From the NCBI GenBank assembly GCA_029219585.1, contig JAQXTR010000056.1:1-49579 (forward strand): a stretch of 49,579 nt of DNA. Reading direction: 5' to 3'. The position numbers and the translations under genes were made by a program. The DNA is from Clostridiales bacterium. Its GTDB lineage: Bacteria; Bacillota; Clostridia; UBA1381. Below, piece by piece: positions 1 to 9,025 of the stretch; positions within the stretch are counted from its first letter, which is position 1, and each line of letters opens with the position of its first letter. Under the pieces are notes generated by a model. It worked only from the letters and a program-made list of their open reading frames with translations, was not told the DNA's origin and did no database searches.

Positions 1-770
1 ACGCCGAACCACAGCATACACTTCATGCCTTCATCATGCACATCCGAAACAAAGCCTTTCATATCCGAAAGTCTTTCCGGCTCCCAGTCGCCGCAGTGCG
101 CATAACCTCTCCCTCCGTCGCAAGTCTGCCATCCGTCATCGACAATAACGGTTTCCATACCGAGCTGTTTTGCCGCTTTTAATTCCGCAATAAGCTCTGC
201 ATGGTTTAAATTTTGATGATATGAATACCATGTTGAATACATCGGCTCCTTTGCCACCTCCGGCACTGATGTTTCCCCATACCATAAACGGCTTGTATCG
301 GCTAAAACTTCTTCATACGGCAGCTTTCTTGTATCTATTGTTAATACCGTTTCATATTTATCCATCGGACTTACAAGCTTTGTAAACAATGTCAGCTTAT
401 ACGCTATTTCCGCCGTTTCTTCAATTATACCCGCTGCAATCTCCATAGGAGTAAGCGGATCGCTTACGGAAACGGTAATCTCATTTATGCCGTCAAGCGA
501 CAAATGCGTCTGCAGAGGTGTTCCCTCGGCAGATCGTGAAGCGTTTTTAATCGGCATCCAGTTGGGATTGAGCGTTCTCGCCGACCACAGCTGCGGATAC
601 CACTGTGAAAACACGTTTTTGCACGGATGCGTCCAGCGTATAACAACAGGCTTTGGTGTGATTTGCTTTTCAAAATCGATGCTGATTTTGATTTTTATAA
701 TATCCTCCTGCTCTTGCGACTTTTGCAGAGATATTTTGTAGTCTGTTTCTGTTTTAAATTTATATTCCAT
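1..770 (-). CDS. Alpha-galactosidase, GH36 family (3' part outside window)
   Basis: The reading frame is open from ATG at 770 to the window edge, giving the first 256 residues. They match the N-terminal beta-sandwich and the start of the TIM barrel of GH36 alpha-galactosidases. The barrel entry motif VIVDDGWQT is present (D211, D212, W214), followed by GDW and then KCMLWFGV at the edge. GH36 enzymes remove terminal alpha-1,6-galactose from raffinose-type sugars and galactomannans. The aspartate nucleophile lies downstream and cannot be checked. No signal peptide is seen, so the enzyme is probably cytoplasmic. The ATG is 1 nt after the stop of the upstream GH2 gene, so the two are co-transcribed. 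Family assignment is firm; exact substrate is inference. Confidence 0.85.
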   Translation of the reverse strand, partial: MEYKFKTETDYKISLQKSQEQEDIIKIKISIDFEKQITPKPVVIRWTHPCKNVFSQWYPQLWSARTLNPNWMPIKNASRSAEGTPLQTHLSLDGINEITVSVSDPLTPMEIAAGIIEETAEIAYKLTLFTKLVSPMDKYETVLTIDTRKLPYEEVLADTSRLWYGETSVPEVAKEPMYSTWYSYHQNLNHAELIAELKAAKQLGMETVIVDDGWQTCDGGRGYAHCGDWEPERLSDMKGFVSDVHDEGMKCMLWFG

Positions 771-771
771 G

Positions 772-2502
772 TTATAATTCTCCGCGCCACAATGTTTTAA
801 GCATATGCGCCGCCATCTTAGGCTCTCTTTCTCTCGTGAACACGCCCTTGCGGTTAAATACGATTCTTGAAATGGTCTGCGCCGTTTTAAAGTCCGCAAA
901 CGCCCATACATGAGTACCTATCGCATACGGCTGTTCTCTGAATTTCTCATATTGCAGCTTTATCATCTTCGCCTGATATTCCTCGCTGAACATCTGCGGC
1001 GGCTCGGTGTGTATACCGGCAATTGCGTCCGCCCCGAACTCGGTAAGAATTATACCTTTTCCGAATTTCTTATAAAAACGGTCCGCACATTTAATAAATT
1101 CATCAAGCGATTCCTCAATCTGTCCCGGCCATTCATACCAGCCGTAATACTTATTTATACAGCAAATATCATAATACTGCATTCCTCTCGTATTTTCCGG
1201 CTCATAGAACGCAACAAAGGTTATCGGTATTGTACTGTCGAGAGCCCTTGCGGTTTCCGCCATAACCTTAAAGAAGTTTTCGCCCGCATCCGTTTCAATC
1301 ATAGGCTCGTTTGCAAGGCTCCACATAATGATTGACGGATGATTCTTATCCCTTTTTATCATTTCATGTATGACCGACACAGCCTTTTCCAAAACCTCAT
1401 CGGTATAATTTCTGTTGTTCAAACCAACAAACGGGGTTTCGGCAATAACCAACATACCCTCCTTATCCGCCATATCGAGTATATTTTCATCATACGGATA
1501 ATGAGATGTTCTGAATGAATTTGCTCCTATATCTTTCATAAGCGCAAAATCCTTTACCGTAACGGCATGGTTAAAGCCCTTGCCTATAATATGAAAATCC
1601 TCATGCTTTCCGAATCCCTTCAAAAATATTTCGCGTCCGTTTAAAATAAGCTTGTTATCCTCAACCTTTATTTCACGCACACCGAACGTTTCTTTATATT
1701 CATCCGTTACGGTATCGGTTATAAGACGTACTGACAAAGTATAAAGATTAGGCTCTCCGATATCCCAGAGTCTGACATTATCAAGAATAATTTCCCCCGA
1801 CACAGATTCAGCCTTGCTGCAGCGTATATTTACGATTTTACCATCTACCGATGCTTCAAGTCTTCCCGTAAATCTGTTGTTTAACTCGACATTAAACCGC
1901 ACCGCGGCGGTTTTATAATTTATTTCGGATACAATGGTTATATCCTCTATTCTTGTTTTCGGCGAGGTATAAAGATATACGCTTCTCTGTATTCCTCCGA
2001 ACGGAAAGAAATCGTACGGGACAGCCGGATATGACTGTGAAAATCCCATTCGTCCCTCATTCTCCATAAGAGTTGCCGGAGGCAATGACCATGGGTCAAG
2101 AGTACTGTCGGCAAGAACGACAACGGTATTTTTTTCTCCGAACCTTACATACTCCGTTATTGCCGCCTCAAACGGCAGAGCCGTTCCTATATGCTCCGTT
2201 ACATATTTATCGTTAATCCATACCTTGGCTTTTCCGCTTACGCTGCCGAAGCGTATGTATACCTCCTGTCCGCACCACATTTGCGGCAGGACAAATTCCT
2301 TTTTATATATGCCCTTTCCGTGAAACTGAAACAAGTCCTCATACTGGTCGTTCCAGCTCGCCGGAACGGCTATATTTCTTGTCTCGGGCAAATCGCATGA
2401 TGAAATATCATCAAATGTATTCTCCGAACGGTCGGCGTAAAACTGCCATATGCCGTCAAGTGAGTATAAGCTGCGGCATTTGTTAATCTGTGGATATAAC
2501 AT
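772..2502 (-). CDS. Beta-glucuronidase, GH2 family
   Basis: A 576-residue GH2 enzyme with an N-terminal jelly roll, an Ig-like middle domain and a C-terminal TIM barrel. The acid/base is E399 in N398-E-P; the nucleophile is E488 in LTEFGAD, followed by IAGIH and SEEYQ as in E. coli UidA. N550-R-K552 forms the NxK motif that reads the carboxylate of glucuronic acid in known beta-glucuronidases and is absent from plain beta-galactosidases, so release of glucuronate is the likely reaction. The segment matching Loop 1 of the E. coli enzyme, between GLN and the VIHEMIKRDKNHP helix, is very short. No signal peptide is seen. The SD (AAAGGGG) overlaps the stop of the preceding small peptide gene, so translation may be coupled. 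Confidence 0.88.
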   Translation of the reverse strand: MLYPQINKCRSLYSLDGIWQFYADRSENTFDDISSCDLPETRNIAVPASWNDQYEDLFQFHGKGIYKKEFVLPQMWCGQEVYIRFGSVSGKAKVWINDKYVTEHIGTALPFEAAITEYVRFGEKNTVVVLADSTLDPWSLPPATLMENEGRMGFSQSYPAVPYDFFPFGGIQRSVYLYTSPKTRIEDITIVSEINYKTAAVRFNVELNNRFTGRLEASVDGKIVNIRCSKAESVSGEIILDNVRLWDIGEPNLYTLSVRLITDTVTDEYKETFGVREIKVEDNKLILNGREIFLKGFGKHEDFHIIGKGFNHAVTVKDFALMKDIGANSFRTSHYPYDENILDMADKEGMLVIAETPFVGLNNRNYTDEVLEKAVSVIHEMIKRDKNHPSIIMWSLANEPMIETDAGENFFKVMAETARALDSTIPITFVAFYEPENTRGMQYYDICCINKYYGWYEWPGQIEESLDEFIKCADRFYKKFGKGIILTEFGADAIAGIHTEPPQMFSEEYQAKMIKLQYEKFREQPYAIGTHVWAFADFKTAQTISRIVFNRKGVFTREREPKMAAHMLKTLWRGEL

Positions 2503-2515
2503 AGTTTATCCCCTT

Positions 2516-2677
2516 TCAATGTATCCCTGCCATATCCACCTCAACCGGCTGATAGCCGTTAGCCGTAGCACGCTCCTTTGCGGCCTCAACACCGTCTGTC
2601 TGTACATAGGGCGCGGATGTGACTATTTTCTCCGCATCGAATTTTAAAACATTAATTTCAGGCTTGATGAATGTCAT
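2516..2677 (-). CDS. 53-residue peptide starting MTFIKPEI, unknown function
   Basis: A longer in-frame start exists at 2704, but a perfect AGGAGG (2692-2687) sits 9 nt before ATG 2677, which fixes the start. The product is 53 residues, without cysteine, transmembrane segment or signal peptide. An N-terminal half containing KPEINVLKFDAEKIVTS is followed by a polar, acidic tail ending VDMAGIH. From memory, short proteins opening with M-x-x-x-KPE and a following acidic/hydrophobic stretch recur in Clostridia without assigned function; the arrangement resembles a leader-core peptide, but no maturase or transporter is visible here. It is the first gene of an operon with the beta-glucuronidase (13 nt gap) and alpha-galactosidase. 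Real gene likely; function unknown. Confidence 0.7.
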   Translation of the reverse strand: MTFIKPEINVLKFDAEKIVTSAPYVQTDGVEAAKERATANGYQPVEVDMAGIH

Positions 2678-2851
2678 AATATTATTCCTCCTAAATACTT
2701 TCATTTATAACTCAAACTTAAATACATTATACAGCAGCTCAATGCCGTCCAGATTCTTCCACACAAATACCTTTATCATAATTATAGCCTGTATTGTGTA
2801 TATTAAAGCTTTCATAGGACATTACCTTCCTGCGCTTTTACATTTAGCCCT

Positions 2852-2857
2852 ATTATA
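2852..2857 (-). promoter_or_regulatory. Candidate -10 for the glycan operon
   Basis: TATAAT on the minus strand, about 175 nt before the 53-residue peptide start. No convincing -35 lies 16-18 bp upstream, so an activator may be needed, or the site may be chance. The rest of 2678-2977 is AT-rich with no further feature that I can support. Confidence 0.35.
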
Positions 2858-2977
2858 GAGTATACACCAAAAAAAAGGTTTTTGTCTATATTTTTTTCAA
2901 AACCGGGCAAAAAAAAGGGAAATATTAAATATCTGTATAAATCCGGTCATGTCACAGACTAAAAGATTAAATAATGG

Positions 2978-3006
2978 TTGCAAACAGACGCAGACAATGG
3001 TATAAT
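2978..3006 (+). promoter_or_regulatory. SigmaA-type promoter of the cobalamin operon
   Basis: TTGCAA (2978-2983), a 17-bp spacer and TATAAT (3001-3006). Transcription should begin near 3013, leaving a leader of only about 23 nt before cbiD. That leaves no room for a B12 riboswitch. An AAGGAGAGGGG ribosome binding site follows. Confidence 0.8.
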
Positions 3007-3035
3007 AGATATATCTTAAGGAGAGGGGAATCACA

Positions 3036-4145
3036 ATGGCAGAGCTTAGATCCGGCTATACAACAGGAACATGCGCAGCAATTGCAGCGAAAGCGGCGGT
3101 TCGTATGCTGCTGACTCAGGAAGCGGTTAAAACCGAATATGTGATTACCCCGAATGGTACACGCATTGAAACTGAAATTTCGGATGCTGAGTACAGCGGC
3201 TGCCGTGCGAGGTGCGCGGTGAAAAAATTCGCCGGAGATGATCCGGATATAACGAATGGGATGCGTATATTCGCTGAGGTCACGTTCGGAGGCGACGGTA
3301 TAGCGATAGACGGAGGCGAGGGTGTCGGAAGAGTTACGAAGCCCGGACTTGATCAGCCTGTAGGCGCTGCGGCGATAAACAGTGTGCCGCGCAGGATGAT
3401 TGCTGAAGCGGTGCGCGGAGTAATAGAGGAGCTTGGCGCAGAATGCGGAGCGCATGTGATTATATCTGTTCCGGGTGGTGAAAAAACAGCGCTAAAGACG
3501 TTTAATCCAAGGCTTGGCATTGAGGGAGGAATATCAATACTCGGCACAAGCGGAATAGTTGAGCCTATGAGTACACGTGCCGTTATTGAAACAATACGGA
3601 CAGAGCTTAACTTCAAGCGCCAAAACGGTCATAACTGCGTGGTTGTCGTACCCGGAAATTACGGCAGGGATTTTGTGATGGACAGGCTGGGACTTGATAT
3701 AGATTCAGCTGTGAAGTGCAGTAACTATATAGGCGAAGCAATTGACATTGCAATAGAGAAGCAGCTCGGCAGTATTTTACTTATTGGTCATGCCGGAAAG
3801 CTCATAAAGCTTGCCGCAGGAATAATGAATACCCATTCGCAAACGGCAGACGGCAGAGCCGAAATTTTCTGTACCCATGCCGCGCTTTGCGGTGCGTCGC
3901 TTGCGGTTTTGGAGAGAATTATGAAATGTGTGACAACTGATGACATGATAACGATACTTAAGGAGTTCGGAATGCTCGATGAAGTAATGCAGCGTATAGG
4001 TGAGCGGATAAATTATTATATCAACAAGCGCTGCGGCGGTGAAATAAAATATGCGTTTGAGGTTTTTTCTAATGTGCACGGAGAGCTGTGTCGCGGCGGA
4101 GATGAAAAAGTATTTGCAAATGCGGTTAAGGAGTATGTTAAATGA
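3036..4145 (+). CDS. cbiD: Cobalt-precorrin-5B C1-methyltransferase CbiD
   Basis: A 369-residue protein of full family length. It opens with the CbiD signature SGYTTGTCAAIAAKAA. CbiD uses S-adenosylmethionine to methylate C-1 of the corrin ring in the anaerobic (early cobalt insertion) B12 pathway, so this organism makes the ring by the anaerobic route. It is first in the operon, with a strong SD 5-9 nt upstream, and overlaps cobL by ATGA (4142-4145). Internal motifs VVVPGNYGRDF and LLIGHAGKLIKLAAGIMNTHS also match the family. Genes for the other ring-building steps (cbiC, cbiF, cbiG, cbiH, cbiJ, cbiK/X, cbiL) are not in this window. Confidence 0.96.
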   Translation: MAELRSGYTTGTCAAIAAKAAVRMLLTQEAVKTEYVITPNGTRIETEISDAEYSGCRARCAVKKFAGDDPDITNGMRIFAEVTFGGDGIAIDGGEGVGRVTKPGLDQPVGAAAINSVPRRMIAEAVRGVIEELGAECGAHVIISVPGGEKTALKTFNPRLGIEGGISILGTSGIVEPMSTRAVIETIRTELNFKRQNGHNCVVVVPGNYGRDFVMDRLGLDIDSAVKCSNYIGEAIDIAIEKQLGSILLIGHAGKLIKLAAGIMNTHSQTADGRAEIFCTHAALCGASLAVLERIMKCVTTDDMITILKEFGMLDEVMQRIGERINYYINKRCGGEIKYAFEVFSNVHGELCRGGDEKVFANAVKEYVK

Positions 4146-5395
4146 AGGTATATCTGATAGGTATAGGTATGGGGGACAATAAAACGCTTACAGCGGAGGC
4201 TGAGGAAGCAATGAAAAAGGCGGATGTGTTTATCGGTGCGGAACGTATGCTTGATGCCGTAAAGCTGTATGATAAGCCAAAGTATAAGGCATATAGGCCG
4301 GATGAAATTGAACAATATTTATCAGAGAGCGGAGCGGACACGGCCGCGGTGCTGTTATCGGGAGATATTTCCTTCTGCAGCGGCGCAAAGGGACTTGAGG
4401 AAAAACTGGAAGGATATGATATTGCGCGTATTCCGGGAATTTCATCATATTCATATATGTGCGGGAAGCTTGGCATAGATACTGCCGATACAGCGATTGT
4501 CAGCCTGCATGGATCACGGGAGGTTTATTTTAATAAAAAGAGCGTATGCAACATTGTGAGGGACAGTAAATATACCTTTGTTCTGCTTAATGAGCCTAAG
4601 GATATAAACTACCTCATAACGCAGCTGGGCAGCTACAGACTTGGTGACTGTATAATTCATATAGGGTCAAGACTGGGATATGAGGACGAGATGTTGTGCA
4701 AAACCGGTGTTTCATATATGTTTGACGCAGAACAGGAGGAAATCAAGGCGCCGGTATCCGTTATCATTGAAAACCCGTCACCGAAGAATTTACAGGGAAA
4801 GCATATAAGGGATGATGAATTTACCCGTGACAATATTCCGATGACAAAGGAGGATATAAGAGCTCTGTGTATTGCAAGGCTTGCCCTTGAGCACGACAGT
4901 ATTCTCTATGATATTGGCGCCGGAACAGGCTCGATAGCGGTCGAAGCATCATTGGTGTCGCATGATATAAGGGTATACGCAGTCGAGAAAAAGAGCGAGG
5001 GATATGTGCTTATAAATCAAAACCGCTGTAAATTCAGCTGTGACAATGTATTTCTGATAAACGGCGAGGCGCCCGAGGCTATAGAGTATCTCCCTGCGCC
5101 GACTCATGTATTTATCGGCGGCAGCGGCGGAAGACTTAAAGAAATTATCGAGTGCGTGATGAGGAAAAATCCGTTTGTCCGAATTGTCATAAATACTATA
5201 GCGCTTAACTCGGCCGCAGAGGTTATGAGAGTTATTGAGGAGCTTGATCTCGACAGCGAGATTATAAGCGTAAATACGGCTAAAGCAAAGAAGATGGGGG
5301 GCTATGATATGATGATGGGACAGAATCCTGTTTATATTTTCACACTTAGCAAAAAGCCGGAGCCGGAAACGGAAAATGAAGAAAATGAAGATTAA
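4142..5395 (+). CDS. cobL: Fused precorrin-6Y/cobalt-precorrin-7 methyltransferase CbiE-CbiT
   Basis: A 417-residue two-domain fusion. Residues 1 to about 210 are CbiE, a tetrapyrrole methylase of the CobA-like fold beginning MKVYLIGIGMGD, which methylates C-5. From about 222 (DDEFTRDNIPMTKEDIR) to about 400 is CbiT, a Rossmann SAM methyltransferase with motif I D257-IGAGTG-263, which methylates C-15 and decarboxylates the acetate side chain at C-12. In many anaerobic-pathway species these are two genes; the fusion is common in Clostridia. The C-terminal tail (KKPEPETENEENED) is acidic and overlaps the start of cbiA by 20 nt. Translation is coupled to cbiD by a 4-nt overlap. Confidence 0.94.
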   Translation: MKVYLIGIGMGDNKTLTAEAEEAMKKADVFIGAERMLDAVKLYDKPKYKAYRPDEIEQYLSESGADTAAVLLSGDISFCSGAKGLEEKLEGYDIARIPGISSYSYMCGKLGIDTADTAIVSLHGSREVYFNKKSVCNIVRDSKYTFVLLNEPKDINYLITQLGSYRLGDCIIHIGSRLGYEDEMLCKTGVSYMFDAEQEEIKAPVSVIIENPSPKNLQGKHIRDDEFTRDNIPMTKEDIRALCIARLALEHDSILYDIGAGTGSIAVEASLVSHDIRVYAVEKKSEGYVLINQNRCKFSCDNVFLINGEAPEAIEYLPAPTHVFIGGSGGRLKEIIECVMRKNPFVRIVINTIALNSAAEVMRVIEELDLDSEIISVNTAKAKKMGGYDMMMGQNPVYIFTLSKKPEPETENEENED

Positions 5396-6746
5396 TATAC
5401 CCCGAATTATGATAGCCTCCGCCATGAGCGGAGGAGGAAAAACAACAGCGGTATGCTCATTGCTCAGAGCCATGGAGAATATGGGATACAAAACGTCACC
5501 TTTTAAATGCGGACCTGATTATATTGATCCTATGTATCACAGGGCGGCTTGCGGGAAGATGGGGATAAATCTTGACTTGTTTTTCTGCGGTCCCGAAAAA
5601 TTAAAAACTGTTTTTGCGGAAAATTCAAAGGAATGTGATATTGCCGTTATTGAGGGTGCTATGGGTTACTATGACGGAAGGTCAATGGAGAGCACGGAGT
5701 TAAGCTCATATGATACGGCAAAAGAACTGGATTGTCCCGTGGTACTGATACTTCCCGCAAAAGGAATGGCATATACGGTTGTTCCTCTTATAAAGGGAAT
5801 GGCAGGGCAATTTAGCAACAGCCGAATAGTAGCGGTCATTCTGAATAATGTCACGAAAATGACATATATGCAGCTGAAGCCGGTAATAGAGAGGGAAACG
5901 GGAATTAAGGCGGCAGGATATATACCACGTCTGGACAAAGAACTAAAAAGCCGTCATCTCGGTCTTGTTATACCGGAGGACGCATATAATATTGAGGATA
6001 TTATTTCAGATACTGCTCGGATAGTTTCGGAAACTGTGGATATTGACTTGTTGATTAAGCTGGCAGAGAACACAGATGAGCTTGATTACATGACCGAAGA
6101 AAACGTAACATACGGCAGGGTTAAAATCGGGGTAGCATATGATAAGGCATTCTGCTTTTATTATAAGGACAATATTGACATCCTGAAGAAATACGGTGCA
6201 GATCCGGTGATGTTCAGCCCCCTCAAGGACAAAGCGCTGCCGGACGGGATATGCGGAATTTTACTCGGAGGCGGTTATCCTGAATTATACGCCAAGGAAC
6301 TCAGCGAGAACACGACGTTTTTAAGGGACATAAAAAATAAAATACAGAACAATATGCCTTGCCTTGCGGAGTGCGGAGGATTTATGTATCTTCATTCCGC
6401 GCTTGAAAGCGAGGACGGCATAATATATAAAATGGCTGATGTTGTAAAGGCAAAAGCTTTTAAAACGGATAGGCTTGTACGCTTCGGTTATGCTGAAATA
6501 ACCGGAGAACATACGTTAGGGACAATAAAAGCGCATGAATTTCACTATTGGGACAGTACGGATAACGGCAGAGCGTGTACAGCGGTAAAGCCCGGAGGAA
6601 AACGTGCATGGAAATGCATCCATGACAAAGGTAATTTATTTGCAGGCTTCCCGCATTTGTATTACCGCTCAAACGAAGATTTTATACAGCGGTTTACAGA
6701 CAGATGCGTTGAATATGGGAGGAGTATAAAATGTTTGAGCTTATAA
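5376..6746 (+). CDS. cbiA: Cobyrinic acid a,c-diamide synthase CbiA
   Basis: A 456-residue ATP- and glutamine-dependent amidase that amidates the a and c acetates of cobyrinate. The N-terminal dethiobiotin-synthetase-like domain has the P-loop ASAMSGGGKTT (K22), followed by FKCGPDYIDPMYH. The C-terminal glutamine amidotransferase domain has its nucleophile C333 in LAECGGFMYL, with the family's LLGGGYPELY before it. The gene overlaps cobL by 20 nt. ATG 5385 is an alternative start that removes only three residues. The next gene, cobU, starts 16 nt before the cbiA stop, so the set is tightly coupled. Confidence 0.95.
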   Translation: MKKMKINIPRIMIASAMSGGGKTTAVCSLLRAMENMGYKTSPFKCGPDYIDPMYHRAACGKMGINLDLFFCGPEKLKTVFAENSKECDIAVIEGAMGYYDGRSMESTELSSYDTAKELDCPVVLILPAKGMAYTVVPLIKGMAGQFSNSRIVAVILNNVTKMTYMQLKPVIERETGIKAAGYIPRLDKELKSRHLGLVIPEDAYNIEDIISDTARIVSETVDIDLLIKLAENTDELDYMTEENVTYGRVKIGVAYDKAFCFYYKDNIDILKKYGADPVMFSPLKDKALPDGICGILLGGGYPELYAKELSENTTFLRDIKNKIQNNMPCLAECGGFMYLHSALESEDGIIYKMADVVKAKAFKTDRLVRFGYAEITGEHTLGTIKAHEFHYWDSTDNGRACTAVKPGGKRAWKCIHDKGNLFAGFPHLYYRSNEDFIQRFTDRCVEYGRSIKCLSL

Positions 6747-7249
6747 TCGGCGGGAGCGGCAGCGGAAAATCCGAATATGCAGAAAAACGCGCAGCGGAGC
6801 TGTGTGAGGACGGAGAGCCTCTTTTGTATATAGCTACAATGAAGAGTGACGGTGAAGCTGCACGTAACCGTATTCAGCGTCACCGCAGAATGAGATCAGG
6901 AAAGGGGTTTCGGACTATAGAACAGCCAACAGGTTTAATGTCCCTGCCGGTACCGGAGAATGCGACTGTACTGCTGGAATGTATGTCCAATCTTCTTGCC
7001 AATGAGATGTTTGATAATGGGGGAAATTATCTAACCAGAATAATATCGGAAATTGAAAGACTGTTGTCTGAATGCAGGAATTTGGTTCTTGTTTCAAATG
7101 ATATTTTCTCCGATGGAATTATATACGATGGTGAAACAGAGGAATACAAAACAGCTCTTGCTGAGCTGAACAGATTTTGTGCCGAGAAGGCGGACAAGGT
7201 TACGGAGGTCACGTCATTGATCCCGAATATTATAAAATGTCAAGGATGA
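6731..7249 (+). CDS. cobU: Adenosylcobinamide kinase / phosphate guanylyltransferase CobU
   Basis: A 172-residue protein of normal length. The P-loop is GGSGSGKS (residues 7-14). The RIQRHRRMR segment carries the histidine region that becomes guanylylated in characterised CobU. The enzyme phosphorylates adenosylcobinamide and then attaches GMP, giving the activated substrate for CobS, which is the next gene. An ATGA overlap with cobS (7246-7249) couples the two steps. Confidence 0.94.
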   Translation: MFELIIGGSGSGKSEYAEKRAAELCEDGEPLLYIATMKSDGEAARNRIQRHRRMRSGKGFRTIEQPTGLMSLPVPENATVLLECMSNLLANEMFDNGGNYLTRIISEIERLLSECRNLVLVSNDIFSDGIIYDGETEEYKTALAELNRFCAEKADKVTEVTSLIPNIIKCQG

Positions 7250-7998
7250 AAAAAATGGTTAATTCACTTATTATAGCTTTTTCGATGTATTCAAGAATAC
7301 CGATGCCGCGCGTTGAGTGGAGAGAGGAAAGTATGAAATATGTTATGTGTTTTTTTCCTCTTATTGGTGTTATCATAGGTGGGATTATTTATTTTGCGGG
7401 AAAATTTATTCTTGCTCACGGCATAAGTACGCTTATGTACGCGGCAGTTATGAGTGTAATTCCGATTGTTATTACGGGCGGTATTCATATGGACGGTTTT
7501 ATTGATACGGCGGACGCCTTGGCCTCCTGCGGCAATAAGGAAGAAAAGCTTGCGATTATGAAGGATCCTCACATCGGTGCTTTTGCAATAATATGGACGG
7601 CAGTGTATTTTGTACTATGTCTCGGATTGTGGAGTGCCGCAGAAATATCTGATCTACCCGCGATTGCAGTGGGATATGCACTTTCAAGAACCATGAGCGG
7701 TATTTCAATCGTATGTTTTAAAACCGCAAAAAATACGGGACTTGCGCATATGTTCAGTGATGCTGCACAGAAAAAACGCGTAATTGCGGCGCTTGTGATC
7801 TGGCTGGTAGTTGAGGCGGCGGGACTGCTGATTATCGGCATAGGATATGCGGCGGCTGAAGCAGCAGCGGCGGTTGCCGTATTTATATGTCATTACCTCG
7901 TATGCCGCAGGCATTTCGGCGGAATAACCGGTGATCTCGCAGGCTGTTTTTTACAGGTATGTGAGCTTGCAATACTTGCGGCGGCAGTAATAATTTAG
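7246..7998 (+). CDS. cobS: Cobalamin synthase CobS (adenosylcobinamide-GDP ribazoletransferase)
   Basis: An integral membrane enzyme that joins adenosylcobinamide-GDP with alpha-ribazole or its phosphate. About 250 residues with five to seven hydrophobic segments. It opens with IIAFSMYSRIPMP and contains the hallmark GIHMDGFIDTADAL, whose acidic residues bind Mg2+. A longer open frame runs back to 7177 inside cobU but has no ribosome binding site. ATG 7246 overlaps the cobU stop. ATG 7255, with AAGGA 8 nt upstream, is an equally good start and would remove three residues. A 13-nt gap follows before cobD, where GGGAGAAGG acts as SD. Confidence 0.92.
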   Translation: MKKMVNSLIIAFSMYSRIPMPRVEWREESMKYVMCFFPLIGVIIGGIIYFAGKFILAHGISTLMYAAVMSVIPIVITGGIHMDGFIDTADALASCGNKEEKLAIMKDPHIGAFAIIWTAVYFVLCLGLWSAAEISDLPAIAVGYALSRTMSGISIVCFKTAKNTGLAHMFSDAAQKKRVIAALVIWLVVEAAGLLIIGIGYAAAEAAAAVAVFICHYLVCRRHFGGITGDLAGCFLQVCELAILAAAVII

Positions 7999-8011
7999 AG
8001 GGAGAAGGCTT

Positions 8012-9025
8012 ATGGAATACAGGCATGGCGGAAATGCTTTTGAATACGGAAAAAAAATACTGGATTTTTCGGTGAATATAAATCCGCTCGGTACGCCTTT
8101 GGCAGTGAAGAAGGCTGTTATATCGGTGCTGGATAAAATAGAGGAATATCCTGATTATAAATGCACGGAGCTTAGAAGGAAAATCGCAGAGCGAGAGGGC
8201 GTATCGCCTGAATATATCGTATGCGGCAACGGTGCGGCGGAGCTTATATACAGCTTAATGTATGCAGTCAGACCGAAGTCTGCAATCATACATACTCCGA
8301 CATTTTGTGAATATACCTATGCTGTTAAAGCATCTGACGGACACAAGGGTACAATCCTTATGTGTGCGGAATCGAACGCCGAAGAAAGGGCTCCATGTGT
8401 TGAATTTATATGCAATCCCAATAATCCAACGGGAACCCTGACGGAGCGGGCGGAAATAATACAAAAGCTTGAAACCACTGACAGGCTTATTGCGGTGGAT
8501 GAATGCTTCAATGATTTTCTTGACGAGCCTGAAAAATATTCATGCGTTAATCTGCTTGACAGATATAAAAGACTCATCATATTAAAGTCTTTTACTAAGA
8601 TGTATGCGATACCGGGGATAAGATTGGGGTATCTTATGACTTCTGATACGGAGCTTATTAATGAGATATACAAAGCGCGTCAGCCGTGGAGTGTTTCATC
8701 CGCGGCGCAGGCGGCGGGGCTTGCGGTATGCGAAGATACGGAAACACCGGTCAAAACAAGAAAATATATAAAAGAGGAAAGAGCATATCTGGAGATGGAG
8801 TTTGAAAGACTGGGAATCGAATATATGAGATCGTCTGCAAATTTTATTTTTTTCAAAGCTATGCCCGGACTGCAGAAGAAGCTGCTGGAAAAAAATATTC
8901 TCATTCGCGACTGCTCTGATTTTGAAGGCCTTGATGCCGGCAGCTACAGGATAGGGATAAAAAAGCATAATGATAATAAAAAGCTGATACTTGCGCTGGA
9001 GGAGGTGGTCAGATGCCAAAGGTGA
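8012..9025 (+). CDS. cobD: Threonine-phosphate decarboxylase CobD (class I PLP aminotransferase fold)
   Basis: A 337-residue protein. The N-terminus HGGNAFEYG followed by [10 protein letters not shown] is typical of CobD and separates it from histidinol-phosphate aminotransferase. The PLP-binding lysine is K196 in [16 protein letters not shown]. The enzyme makes (R)-1-amino-2-propanol phosphate, the nucleotide-loop linker, which CbiB attaches to cobyric acid. cbiB itself is not in this window. Context inside the cob operon supports the CobD role. It overlaps cbiP by 13 nt. Confidence 0.93.
   Translation: MEYRHGGNAFEYGKKILDFSVNINPLGTPLAVKKAVISVLDKIEEYPDYKCTELRRKIAEREGVSPEYIVCGNGAAELIYSLMYAVRPKSAIIHTPTFCEYTYAVKASDGHKGTILMCAESNAEERAPCVEFICNPNNPTGTLTERAEIIQKLETTDRLIAVDECFNDFLDEPEKYSCVNLLDRYKRLIILKSFTKMYAIPGIRLGYLMTSDTELINEIYKARQPWSVSSAAQAAGLAVCEDTETPVKTRKYIKEERAYLEMEFERLGIEYMRSSANFIFFKAMPGLQKKLLEKNILIRDCSDFEGLDAGSYRIGIKKHNDNKKLILALEEVVRCQR

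Noticed and set aside
2705-3035. Possible cobalamin riboswitch before cbiD
   Set aside because: The promoter at 2978-3006 leaves only about 23 nt of leader, and I found no B12-box-like sequence in the region.
4138-7249. Possible programmed frameshifts at the overlapping cob genes
   Set aside because: Each gene has its own start, and the ATGA-type or short overlaps are ordinary translational coupling.
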